Below the pieces are notes generated by a model. That model searched no databases and was not told where the DNA came from. It saw only the letters and a list, made by a program, of their open reading frames with translations. This document shows positions 7,065 through 15,521 of a stretch of DNA of 64,000 bases, piece after piece. A program made the position numbers and the translations under genes. Source of the stretch: WLMZ01 sp037139095 (GTDB taxonomy: Bacteria; Actinomycetota; Acidimicrobiia; Acidimicrobiales; Ilumatobacteraceae); the NCBI GenBank assembly GCA_037139095.1, contig JBAXHD010000008.1, positions 1 through 64,000 of the forward strand. The letters are read 5' to 3'. The stretch's first letter is position 1; each line of letters begins with the position of its first letter.

Positions 7065-9733
7065 TCGGGGAGAGCCTCAGCTGGGACATCGGTGACGGTC
7101 TCGGTGTCGCTGTCGGTTTCGATTTCGACGGCGCTTGATGCAGCAACAACCCCGCGGAACAAGGCTTCGGCGGCCTTCTCGGCGTTGCGGCGAGTGGCGG
7201 CTACAGGAGCAACGATGGCGAGCTGACGCAAAAGATCAATGAGCTGCTTGATGGTGCGAACGAAGTCGCCACCGGAGAGTTCTTCGGCCTCTACTACTTC
7301 GGCGAAGCCCTCGCCTGCGGCCCACGCAAAGGCAATTGCCAAGAACGTAGCGTCGGGGGCTCGATGCACAATGAGGCCGTCTTCTTCTTCGATCTCGCGA
7401 AGGTCAGAACTCAGCGACGCAATTTGCAGCCAGCGCTTGCGCACCGATGCGTTCGGGAACCACGCCAACGGCGGCTCATCAGAACTGCGGTGCTCGTAGA
7501 CGAACACCGATACGAGTCCGGCGAGAGTGGCCGGATCGAGATCGTCGAGCAGGCCCTGACGAAGGGTTTCAACGATGAGCAAATCGCTCTCGTGAAATGT
7601 GCGCGCCAACATTTGGCCGGCATCGGTGAGCTTCCATCCATCGATGTAGCCCCAGGCCGAAAGAATGCCAAGCACTCGGTCGAAGTCGCGTGCAATGGAT
7701 TGTCCGCGACCTTTGACGCGCGTACGAATCTCTTCGACGTCGCGCGCAACGCGCTCGGCTTGCGCAGCGGCTTTCAGGCGAGCCTTCAGATCGGGATCAT
7801 CTTCAACAGGGTGATACCCGTCGAGTGATACGACCGGAATGCGCCGACCGTGTGGCTGCGCCTTGAGCTTGGCTTTGTCGAGGCGTGCAGCAATCTCGCG
7901 CTGGAAATCGTTGCGGTGCGGTGCGAATCCGGCGGGCATATCGATGCTGCCCAATACGGCGGGCGGAGTTTCGAAGTCGGTGCCCGACAGCATCAGTAGA
8001 TCGTGACGTGACGTAATCACGCTGAGGCGCGTGCCGCCTTTGCGGTTTGCTGTGGCCACGACGGCAGCGCGGCCGGCGTACTTGCCCTTGTTGACATAGA
8101 TCACATCGCCCGGTCGAAGCTTCATGATCGCGAGGTCGATGGGGTCGTCTCGGCCGGGCATGTACGCCGCTGGTTTGTTGGCTTCGCGCAGTTGCGCTCG
8201 GTAGTCCTCGATGTCGCCGAACGGACTGGTGGCTTGCTCGGTCAGCTCGGCCAGCTGTGCCTGGCGTCGAGAGAGCTTGGTTTCAAGCCGCACCACATCT
8301 CCGTCGGCTTGGTACTGAGCAAACGACAGGTTCAGCAGATGATGTGCTTGTTCGCTTGAGTAGGTACGAACCAAGTTGGCCGCCATGTTGTACGTGGGTC
8401 GGAACGCAGAGTTGAGGTGGAACCAGCGACTTGCTGCGATGCCAGCGATCTGCTCGAACGGCGTAAACGGTGTCCACAGCACGATTGCCTGACCGTATTC
8501 GTCGATGCCCCGGCGGCCTGCGCGCCCGGTGAGTTGGGTGTACTCGCCGGCGGTGAGCGTGGCGTGATGTTCGCCGGTGAATTTGGTGAGCTTGTCGATC
8601 ACTACGGATCGGGCGGGCATGTTGATTCCGACAGCCAGCGTTTCGGTGGCAAAGACGATCTTGATGAGGCCCTCGCTGAAGCACGCCTCGACCACTTCTT
8701 TGAACGGAGGAACCATGCCCGCATGGTGCGCCGCAATGCCAGCCTCGAGTTGAGCAAGAAACTGTCCGTAGCCCAACACGGCAAGGTCGTCGATTTCGAT
8801 ACCCGCAAGACGTGCATCGGCAATCTCGCGGATGCGGTCGCGTTGCTCGCCAGTGGTGAGCCGAATACCAGCAGCGAGGCAGGTCTTGGCTGCCTCGTCG
8901 CATTGGTTACGACTAAAGATGAAATAGATAGCGGGCAACATCTGCTCTTGCTCGAGCCGATCAACGACCTCTACGCGCGACGGTGGATACAGGCGCCGAG
9001 TGCCATGACCGCCGCGCCGAGACCGGCCACCTTTCCACTGATGCGTGCCTTCTTCGGTGAGTCGCATGGCAACTGCGTTGGGTCGGTCGTTGACCAGAGT
9101 GGGAAGCAGGTGAATCTTCTCGCTGCTGCGATCGCCAACCATGAACAGGTTTTCGAGTTGCACGGGTCGGGTGTCTTCGAGCACAGCCGTGGTGGGGCCG
9201 CGAACGGTGCTGATCCAATCGGTGAGTTCGGTGGCGTTGCTCACCGTGGCTGACAGGCAGACCAACTGCACCCGTTCGGGGAGGTGGATGATGACCTCTT
9301 CCCACACCGGGCCTCGATACGTGTCCTGCAGGAAGTGCACCTCATCGAGCACCACTACGGCGAGATCATCGAGAGCGCTCGAACGGCCGTAGATCATGTT
9401 GCGTAACACTTCGGTGGTCATCACCACGATCGCTGCGTCGCCATTAATGGCATTGTCGCCGGTGAGCAATCCCACGCGGTCGGCGCCGTAGATGGCGACA
9501 AGATCGTGGAACTTCTGATTCGACAGCGCCTTGATGGGCGCTGTGTAAAACGCTCGCTTCCCGGCGCGAACGGCGGTCTCGATGCCGTACTCGGCTACCA
9601 CGGTCTTGCCTGAGCCTGTCGGTGCAGCGACGAGCACTGATTGGCCATCGTCGAGCGCGTCCATTGCCTGCAATTGGAAACGATCGAGCGGAAATGTGTA
9701 GTGGGCAATCAACTCGGCCCGGTCGGCACGCAC
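7061..9733 (-). CDS. helY: Ski2-like DEAD/DEAH-box RNA helicase HelY
   Basis: 890 residues. Motif I is APTGSGKT (37-44) and motif II is DEVH (130-133). SAT (LSATVSN) and the motif VI region (QLTGRAGRRGID) complete a superfamily 2 helicase core. The long C-terminal part with an rRNA-processing-arch-like region (PGRDDP... LRPGDVI) matches the Ski2/Mtr4/DOB1 group that includes mycobacterial HelY. It lies directly downstream of tatC, the same order as in mycobacteria (tatA-tatC-helY). The start is a GTG at 9733, 30 bp after tatC. Confidence 0.9.
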   Translation of the reverse strand: MRADRAELIAHYTFPLDRFQLQAMDALDDGQSVLVAAPTGSGKTVVAEYGIETAVRAGKRAFYTAPIKALSNQKFHDLVAIYGADRVGLLTGDNAINGDAAIVVMTTEVLRNMIYGRSSALDDLAVVVLDEVHFLQDTYRGPVWEEVIIHLPERVQLVCLSATVSNATELTDWISTVRGPTTAVLEDTRPVQLENLFMVGDRSSEKIHLLPTLVNDRPNAVAMRLTEEGTHQWKGGRSRRGGHGTRRLYPPSRVEVVDRLEQEQMLPAIYFIFSRNQCDEAAKTCLAAGIRLTTGEQRDRIREIADARLAGIEIDDLAVLGYGQFLAQLEAGIAAHHAGMVPPFKEVVEACFSEGLIKIVFATETLAVGINMPARSVVIDKLTKFTGEHHATLTAGEYTQLTGRAGRRGIDEYGQAIVLWTPFTPFEQIAGIAASRWFHLNSAFRPTYNMAANLVRTYSSEQAHHLLNLSFAQYQADGDVVRLETKLSRRQAQLAELTEQATSPFGDIEDYRAQLREANKPAAYMPGRDDPIDLAIMKLRPGDVIYVNKGKYAGRAAVVATANRKGGTRLSVITSRHDLLMLSGTDFETPPAVLGSIDMPAGFAPHRNDFQREIAARLDKAKLKAQPHGRRIPVVSLDGYHPVEDDPDLKARLKAAAQAERVARDVEEIRTRVKGRGQSIARDFDRVLGILSAWGYIDGWKLTDAGQMLARTFHESDLLIVETLRQGLLDDLDPATLAGLVSVFVYEHRSSDEPPLAWFPNASVRKRWLQIASLSSDLREIEEEDGLIVHRAPDATFLAIAFAWAAGEGFAEVVEAEELSGGDFVRTIKQLIDLLRQLAIVAPVAATRRNAEKAAEALFRGVVAASSAVEIETDSDTETVTDVPAEALPE

Positions 9734-9763
9734 GGCTACCAGTGTGGCGCATCGGGCGCCGGT

Positions 9764-10633
9764 TTATGCGGACGTGGAGGCCCCTGCGGTGTCGCGGTCG
9801 TCGTCATCATCATCGTCATCGTCATCGTCATCGGTGGCGTTCAGCGCATGCTTGCGCTTTTGGCGTTGCATGATGAGTCCGATGACGATTGAGCACAGGT
9901 AGAAAATGCTCATCGGCACGGCCAACGCAAGCATCGAGATGGGGTCGCCCGAAGGCGTAATGACCGCAGCGATCACGAAGATGGCCATGATCGCGTAACG
10001 CCAACCCTTGCGCAGCGTTTGCGGGGTGAGCACGCCAACGATTTGTAGAAAGACCAGCAGCACCGGGAACTCAAATCCGATACCAAACGCGAACACCATC
10101 AGGCCCACAAGGCTGATGTATTTGTCGATTTGGAAGACTTGGCCAACCCCGGAGCCAGACCACGAGATCAGGAACTCGAGTGCCTTATCGAGGGTCCAGT
10201 AGGCGATGTAGCCGCCCAGCGCAAACAGCGCAATGGTGGACGTGATGAACGGGATCGCGTACTTCTTTTCTTTCGCGTGAAGCGCCGGAACCACAAAGCG
10301 CCACACCTGCCAGAGCACAACGGGTAGCGCCAGAATCAAGCCGCCATACATCGAGACGGAGATACGAGTAGAGAAACCATCGAGTGGTCCGAGACCGAAG
10401 AGTCGACCGTCGCAGTTGAGGTTCGGCTTGGCGTGGCACAAGTCTTTGTATGGCCGCACCAAGAATCGAAGCACCGGGTCGTAGAACGCCAGCATGAACA
10501 CGATGCCCAAGGTGACCGCCAGCATGCTGCGCACAATGCGAACTCGCAGTTCGGCGAGGTGATCGCGCAGGGTCATGCGATCTTCGGGCCCTCTGAGAGC
10601 GGGGAGGCTGCCGGAGAGAAAGGGGATCTTCAT
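9764..10633 (-). CDS. tatC: Sec-independent protein translocase TatC
   Basis: 289 residues with six hydrophobic segments and the signature TLRDHLAELR (21-30) near the N-terminus, which recognises twin-arginine signal peptides. TatC and the upstream TatA/B-type protein form the receptor complex for folded, often cofactor-bearing, exported proteins. The cytoplasmic C-tail carries twelve consecutive Asp encoded by a (GTC/ATC)n tract. The ATG overlaps the tatB stop by 4 bp. Confidence 0.96.
   Translation of the reverse strand: MKIPFLSGSLPALRGPEDRMTLRDHLAELRVRIVRSMLAVTLGIVFMLAFYDPVLRFLVRPYKDLCHAKPNLNCDGRLFGLGPLDGFSTRISVSMYGGLILALPVVLWQVWRFVVPALHAKEKKYAIPFITSTIALFALGGYIAYWTLDKALEFLISWSGSGVGQVFQIDKYISLVGLMVFAFGIGFEFPVLLVFLQIVGVLTPQTLRKGWRYAIMAIFVIAAVITPSGDPISMLALAVPMSIFYLCSIVIGLIMQRQKRKHALNATDDDDDDDDDDDDRDTAGASTSA
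9797..9832. repeat. trinucleotide (GTC/ATC) tract encoding Asp12 in tatC
   Basis: Twelve successive triplets, five GTC and seven ATC on the plus strand, read as GAC/GAT on the coding strand. Mixed codons rather than a pure repeat suggest either selection on the acidic tail or an old, decayed slippage tract. Confidence 0.9.
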
Positions 10634-11076
10634 GCGGGTGTTGCCTCGTCGGTTCCGGCCGAAGCGTCGGTGGACTCGGGAGCCACGTACGACGCATCGA
10701 TCTCGCTGACGTAATTCGAGATATCGAACGATGGTGTTCGCGTCGGCGCTGGCGGGGCTGCAATCACTGGAACAGGCTCGGTGGTGACCGCCTCGGACGG
10801 CGTCACCGGCGTGGCAGCTGGAGTTTCGGCAGGCTTGGAGTCGACCTTTGGATCGAACATGGCCGAAGTTTTGACGAGGTCGGCGGTCTCACGCAGTTCG
10901 CGCATGGGCTCTTCGAGCACCGTGCGCATTTCGTCTTGGAAGCCGCCAGCCATCTTCTTGAAATCGTTGTAGGCCTTCGTTGCTCTGCGGATAGCTTCGG
11001 GAAGCTTGTCGGGACCAAGCACAACGAGGGCAATCAACACGAGAAAAATCAGTTCGCTGCCCGACAGGTTGAACAC
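10630..11076 (-). CDS. tatB: twin-arginine translocase subunit TatB (TatA/B family)
   Basis: The GTG at 11076 is chosen because it gives the standard N-terminus FNLSGSELIF with Glu8, a single membrane helix, then GPDKLPEAIRRATK, the TatA/B hallmark; the open frame continues upstream without family similarity. At 148 residues with a Pro/Thr/Ala-rich acidic tail it is closer to TatB than to the ~90-residue TatA. It overlaps tatC by 4 bp. No separate tatA is in the window. Confidence 0.88.
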   Translation of the reverse strand: MFNLSGSELIFLVLIALVVLGPDKLPEAIRRATKAYNDFKKMAGGFQDEMRTVLEEPMRELRETADLVKTSAMFDPKVDSKPAETPAATPVTPSEAVTTEPVPVIAAPPAPTRTPSFDISNYVSEIDASYVAPESTDASAGTDEATPA

Positions 11077-11167
11077 GTGGTGGAGTCTAGGGCGGGTTGG
11101 CTCATCCACGGAGCTTCTGTGGTCGCGAACCGGCTCAATCTTTCGCGGGCAACAGACAGCTGCCACA

Positions 11168-11908
11168 ATGCTTGCGATGCAACAACGGCTCCCCTCTTTG
11201 CTCGCACATCCAATTGCGTTTGCGCATCGCGGGGGCAAAGCTCACGCCCCCGAAAACACCATCGCTGCGTTCACCTTGGGCCTCAAGCTGGGGGCTACCG
11301 GCCTCGAGAGCGATGTATGGGTCACTTCCGACGGCGTCCCGGTGCTCGACCACGACGGGTTTGTACGGCATCGCCTGAGCAAGCGCCGCATCACCGAGAT
11401 GCGCCGATCGCAGTTGCCGTCGTTTATCCCCACCCTCGCCGAACTGATTGAGCAATGTGGCTCGCAGTTCCATCTGTCGCTCGACCTCAAAGGCGACAAC
11501 AGCGGGCTGCCGGTACTCAACGTGGTGCGCGACGTCGCGCCTCAGCTACTCCCCCGGCTGTGGTTGTGTCATCCGGTATGGCAAACCCTGCTCCCGCTAC
11601 GAGCCCATCTTGATGGCGCCAAGTTGGTCGACTCGACCCGCTTGACCCGCATCAAAGAGGGTCCCGAGCGTCGCGCCGCATCCCTCGCTCACGAGGGTAT
11701 TCACGCACTCAACATGCATCACACCGATTGGAACGGCGGCCTCGTGTCGCTCGTTCACCGGTTTGGTCTGTGTGCAATCGCATGGGATTTGCAGTACGAG
11801 CACGTGCTGCGCCCAATTCTGCGAATGGGCATTGACGGCGTGCACAGCGATTGGGTCGATCGAATGATCGATGCCTACCGTGCCGAGCTCGGGGCGCCGT
11901 TGCTCTAG
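11168..11908 (+). CDS. glycerophosphodiester phosphodiesterase
   Basis: 246 residues of the GDPD family, which cleaves glycerophosphodiesters to glycerol-3-phosphate and an alcohol. The catalytic HRGGKAHAPENT stretch begins near residue 20, followed by the metal/acid motif E-S-D-V-W-V-T-S-D-G and LDHDG. There is no obvious signal peptide, so a cytosolic UgpQ-like enzyme is likely. The start is the first of two close ATGs (11168, 11177). The 91 bp upstream is shared with divergent tatB and must contain both promoters; no clear Shine-Dalgarno is seen. Confidence 0.88.
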   Translation: MLAMQQRLPSLLAHPIAFAHRGGKAHAPENTIAAFTLGLKLGATGLESDVWVTSDGVPVLDHDGFVRHRLSKRRITEMRRSQLPSFIPTLAELIEQCGSQFHLSLDLKGDNSGLPVLNVVRDVAPQLLPRLWLCHPVWQTLLPLRAHLDGAKLVDSTRLTRIKEGPERRAASLAHEGIHALNMHHTDWNGGLVSLVHRFGLCAIAWDLQYEHVLRPILRMGIDGVHSDWVDRMIDAYRAELGAPLL

Positions 11909-11928
11909 CGCTGAGGGGTGGCTAGAGC
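11902..11928. terminator. bidirectional terminator-like hairpin
   Basis: GCTCTAGC (11902-11909) and GCTAGAGC (11921-11928) form an 8-bp perfect stem with an 11-base loop exactly at the convergent ends of the phosphodiesterase gene (stop 11906-11908) and lepB (stop at 11922). Each arm lies in or at the stop codon of one gene. No T-run is present. Confidence 0.55.
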
Positions 11929-12545
11929 CACGCCCAATCGGACTTGGGCCAGATCACCACAAACGCACGGCCAACGATTTGCGAGTAGTCGACCTGGCCG
12001 AGGGGCCCGCGGCTGTCGCCAGAACCGGGGCGATTATCGCCCATCACAAAGACATGGTGAGGGGTCAGGGTGGTCTTGAGCAGATCGCCGCCGCAGTTAT
12101 CGGGCGTGACCACCGCCGGATCGAGGTAGGGCTCGTTGAGCACCTTGCCGTTGATGAGCACGACACAATGGCTGATCTCGATGGTCTCGCCCGGCAGGGC
12201 GATGACCCGCTTGATGAGATCTCGTTGTGTCAGGCCTTGGGCTTCTTGAAGCACCACAACATCGCCACGGCGTGGGTCGTGCAGATCGTAGGAAAGCTTG
12301 TTGACGAGCACGCGATCGAAGTCGTGCAAGGTGGTGTCCATCGAGTGACCCGATACATAGAACTGCTGGACGACGAACACCTTCATGAGCACTGCCGCAG
12401 CGATTGCAATGACAATCACCACGATCCACTCGCGGAAGGCCTTCGTGAAATGGTTCTGCTTCTTCGCTGGAGGGCGCGGCGCGCTGGCTTCAGCGATCTC
12501 TGTGGCCTGCTGCGGAGTTGGTTCTAGTGAGTCGCCAATGTTCAT
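11922..12545 (-). CDS. lepB: type I signal peptidase
   Basis: 207 residues. A single N-terminal membrane anchor spans about 40-58 after a Pro-rich cytoplasmic segment. The catalytic Ser68 lies in GHSMDTT and the general-base Lys112 in RDLIKRVIALPGE. The C-terminal box GDNR...SGDSRG is intact. It cleaves Sec and Tat signal peptides at the membrane. It follows pafA in the proteasome run after about 100 bp, which contain three copies of a 9-bp repeat. Confidence 0.95.
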   Translation of the reverse strand: MNIGDSLEPTPQQATEIAEASAPRPPAKKQNHFTKAFREWIVVIVIAIAAAVLMKVFVVQQFYVSGHSMDTTLHDFDRVLVNKLSYDLHDPRRGDVVVLQEAQGLTQRDLIKRVIALPGETIEISHCVVLINGKVLNEPYLDPAVVTPDNCGGDLLKTTLTPHHVFVMGDNRPGSGDSRGPLGQVDYSQIVGRAFVVIWPKSDWAWL

Positions 12546-12554
12546 TTCAGATCT

Positions 12555-12616
12555 CTCATCGCTGATAACGAGGACACCGGGGCCTCATCGCTCGGATACC
12601 GTACCGCCTCATCGCT
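12555..12616. repeat. three direct copies of AGCGATGAG upstream of lepB
   Basis: CTCATCGCT on the plus strand (AGCGATGAG on the lepB strand) occurs at 12555-12563, 12584-12592 and 12608-12616, with start-to-start spacing of 29 and 24 bp. Two copies extend to 10 bp. All lie in the 101-bp gap between pafA and lepB, the last one ending 10 bp before the lepB ATG. They could be binding sites of a regulator or remnants of duplication. Confidence 0.6.
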
Positions 12617-12646
12617 GCCGGTGGGTGCCACAAAGCGATTCGGGTG

Positions 12647-14005
12647 TTAGAGCGAGGCGATCAGTTTTTCGACGCGTTCGTCGCGACTCTTGAACGGGTC
12701 CTTGCACAGAACCGTGCGTTGCGCTTGATCATTGAGCTTGAGATGCACCCAATCGACCGTGTAATCGCGCTTGCGTTCTTTGGCGCGTTTGATGAACTCG
12801 CCACGGAGCCTGGCCCGAGTTGTCTGCGGCGGAATGTCGACCGCAGCCATGATGTCTTCGTCGGTACACATGCGTTCGACCATGCCCCGATCTTGCATTT
12901 TGTAGAACAGGCTTCGGCTACGAGTGACGTCGTGATACTGCAGGTCGAGCAATTGGACTTGCGCATCGCCCAGAGCGAGGCCGTGCTTTGCTCGATAGGC
13001 CTCAATCAGCTTGTGCTTGATGACCCAGTCGACTTCTCGATCGAGTTTCAGCGGGTCGTTCTCGATGGTGCTCACACAGTGTTCCCACATCTCGAGGGCG
13101 CGTTGTTCGAGCGGAGGAAAGCCCTTGGTGTCGGCGTATCGCAAGGCTCGGTCGAGGTATTCGCGTTGGATGTCGAGCGCGCTGACCTCGCGACCATTCG
13201 CCAGCTTCACGGTGCGCCGGCAGGTGATGTCGTGGCTGATTTCGCGAATGGCTCGAATTGGATTTTCGAGGGTCATGTCGCGCAGCACGACCCCGGGATC
13301 TTCGACCATGCGCAACATGCACGCCGCTGCACCGACCTTTACAAAGTTGGTGTATTCGCTCATGTTGCTGTCGCCAACGATGACGTGAAGGCGTCGATAC
13401 TTCTCGGCATCGGCGTGTGGTTCGTCGCGAGTATTAATGATGGGTCGACTTCTTGTGGTTGCCGAAGACACGCCTTCCCAAATGTGCTCGGCGCGTTGAG
13501 CAATCGAATACACCGGGCCGCGCGCTGTCTGCAGAATCTTGCCGGCGCCGGTATAGATCTGGCGGCTCACCAAGAACGGGATCAGCACTTCGGCGTAGTG
13601 GCCGAGGTCGTCGTCGCGACTGGTGAGGTAGTTCTCGTGGCAGCCGTAGCTGTTGCCGGCCGAGTCGGTGTTGTTCTTGAACAGGTAGATGGTGCCTCGA
13701 ATGCCCTCTTCGCTGAGGCGCTGCTCGGCCGACTCAACCAAATCTTCGAGGATCCGCTCGCCGGCCTTGTCGTGCACCACCAAGTCGTAGAGCGAGTCGC
13801 ACTCGGGGGTTGCGTACTCGGGGTGCGAACCAACATCGAGATATAAGCGGGCCCCATTTTGCAAAAAGACGTTGCTGCTCCGACCCCAACTCACCACCCG
13901 CCGAAACAGATAGCGAGCCACCTCGTCGGGACTGAGACGTCGCTGCCCGCGCAACGTGCAGGTGATTCCGTACTCGCTCTCGAGCCCGTAAATGCGCCTG
14001 TCCAT
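12647..14005 (-). CDS. pafA: Pup-protein ligase PafA
   Basis: 452 residues, the usual size. PafA uses ATP to join the C-terminal Glu of Pup to substrate lysines. The N-terminus MDRRIYGLESEYGI contains Glu9, and RLYLDVGSHPEYATPE contains Asp57, both matching catalytic positions of mycobacterial PafA. It lacks the extra loop seen in the Dop homologue 2.5 kb away. It follows pxpA by 37 bp in the proteasome operon. Confidence 0.97.
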   Translation of the reverse strand: MDRRIYGLESEYGITCTLRGQRRLSPDEVARYLFRRVVSWGRSSNVFLQNGARLYLDVGSHPEYATPECDSLYDLVVHDKAGERILEDLVESAEQRLSEEGIRGTIYLFKNNTDSAGNSYGCHENYLTSRDDDLGHYAEVLIPFLVSRQIYTGAGKILQTARGPVYSIAQRAEHIWEGVSSATTRSRPIINTRDEPHADAEKYRRLHVIVGDSNMSEYTNFVKVGAAACMLRMVEDPGVVLRDMTLENPIRAIREISHDITCRRTVKLANGREVSALDIQREYLDRALRYADTKGFPPLEQRALEMWEHCVSTIENDPLKLDREVDWVIKHKLIEAYRAKHGLALGDAQVQLLDLQYHDVTRSRSLFYKMQDRGMVERMCTDEDIMAAVDIPPQTTRARLRGEFIKRAKERKRDYTVDWVHLKLNDQAQRTVLCKDPFKSRDERVEKLIASL

Positions 14006-14042
14006 CGCGCCAACCTAGCGAACCCAGCAGCGACCGCTGGGC

Positions 14043-14825
14043 TCAATGCCCAGATGCGCCTTTGGTTGAGTGAACGAAAGGACGAAGTGTTACGTCGGCA
14101 GCCGCGAGCGCGTCACGTACTGCGCCAGCGATTTGGACGGCTTGGGGGGTGTCGCCGTGTACGCACAGCGAGTCGAAGCCAGGCTGAATCTCGGAGCCGT
14201 CGATTGCGGTCACGGTGCCGTGGATGACCATGCGTACGGCCCGCTCGGCGATGAGGTCAACATCGTGCAGCACTGCACCGGGCAGTAGCCGAGACACCAG
14301 CGAACCGTCGTTGTTATAGGCGCGATCGACATAGCCCTCGGTGACCGTAGGCAGATCGGCTTGCGCGGCAAGACGAAGCGCCACTGAGTGAGACAGACCC
14401 ATGAGCGGCAACCGGCCGCACGCTGCGACACCCGCAACGACCGCGGCGGCTTGTGCCTCGTGCGTCACGATGGCGTTGTACAACGCGCCATGAGGTTTCA
14501 CATAGCTCACACGCGAACCCGCAGAATTGGCGATGGCTTGCAAGGCCCCGATTTGATACGTGACCACATCGGCGAGCTCATTCGGAGCGATGTCGATAAA
14601 CCGGCGGCCAAAGCCAGCGAGATCGGGGTACGCAACATGGGCTCCAATGGCTACCCCTGAGCGCGCTGCAATCTCGCACGTGCGTCGCATAATCGACGGG
14701 TCGCCAGCATGAAAACCGCAGGCGATATTGGCGCTAGTAACGATGCCGAGCAGGGCTTCGTCGTCGCCCATGGGCCACTGACCAAGGCCCTCGCCAATGT
14801 CGCTATTGAGGTCGACGGTAATCAC
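14043..14825 (-). CDS. pxpA: 5-oxoprolinase subunit A (LamB/YcsF family)
   Basis: 260 residues starting at a GTG with ITVDLNSDIGEG, the family hallmark, followed by ANIACGFHAGDP, GAHVAYPDL and YVKPHGALYN. PxpA works with PxpB and PxpC in ATP-dependent opening of 5-oxoproline to glutamate. Neither partner is in this window. The gene sits between prcA (15-bp gap) and pafA (37-bp gap) on the same strand, so it is probably co-transcribed with the proteasome. Confidence 0.93.
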   Translation of the reverse strand: MITVDLNSDIGEGLGQWPMGDDEALLGIVTSANIACGFHAGDPSIMRRTCEIAARSGVAIGAHVAYPDLAGFGRRFIDIAPNELADVVTYQIGALQAIANSAGSRVSYVKPHGALYNAIVTHEAQAAAVVAGVAACGRLPLMGLSHSVALRLAAQADLPTVTEGYVDRAYNNDGSLVSRLLPGAVLHDVDLIAERAVRMVIHGTVTAIDGSEIQPGFDSLCVHGDTPQAVQIAGAVRDALAAADVTLRPFVHSTKGASGH

Positions 14826-14840
14826 CCTTGTTTGCGATGC

Positions 14841-15521
14841 CTATGCGGCGAGGTGAGCGGCCACGGTCTCATCGTCGAGACGCCGAAAGCATCGGCGCGT
14901 CGCTGCACGGTCGAGCAACGCAACTTCAAGATCGTCGGCCACGAGCTGACGATCGGGACCAGCCAACGCCGCCACTGCAGCTTTGAGGCACGCATCGAGT
15001 TCGAGTCCCTCGGACCACGATTCGTTGAGCCGCGCCGTGATGGCATCGGCGTCGCCACCCAAGACGCTGAAGCGCCGCTCGTCAACCACGGTGCCGTCGT
15101 AAAGAATATGAAACAGCTGGTCAGAGATATCGTCGTGGGCCACTTCGGCCACCAGAATCTCGACCTCCATCGGCTTCATTTCGTGAGTGAAGATCTGGCC
15201 GAGCATCTGTGCATAGCTGTTGGCCAAGCTGCGCGCATCGACATCGTCGCGGCTGTATTGAAATCCTTTGAGGTCTGCAGCCCGCACACCCGCTACCCGC
15301 AATTGGTCGAACTCGTTGTACTTGCCAACCCCAGCGAAGGCAATGCGGTCGTAGATCTCGCTGACTTTGCGTAGCGTGTTAGAGGGATTCTCGGCAACCA
15401 ACGCAATGCCGCCGGCATAGCGAAGGGCCACCATCGCCCGACCACGAGCGATGCCCTTGCGGGCATAGTCGGCGCGATCTTTCATGATCTGCTCAGGCGC
15501 TACGTAATACGGCATGCTCAT
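14841..15521 (-). CDS. prcA: proteasome alpha subunit
   Basis: 226 residues from the ATG at 15521, which overlaps the prcB stop by 4 bp (ATGA). The N-terminus MSMPYYVAPEQIMKDRADYA forms the gate of the outer ring, and RKGIARGRAMVALRY continues the alpha-type fold without a catalytic Thr. It forms the outer rings of the 20S particle that dock the Mpa ATPase. Confidence 0.96.
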   Translation of the reverse strand: MSMPYYVAPEQIMKDRADYARKGIARGRAMVALRYAGGIALVAENPSNTLRKVSEIYDRIAFAGVGKYNEFDQLRVAGVRAADLKGFQYSRDDVDARSLANSYAQMLGQIFTHEMKPMEVEILVAEVAHDDISDQLFHILYDGTVVDERRFSVLGGDADAITARLNESWSEGLELDACLKAAVAALAGPDRQLVADDLEVALLDRAATRRCFRRLDDETVAAHLAA

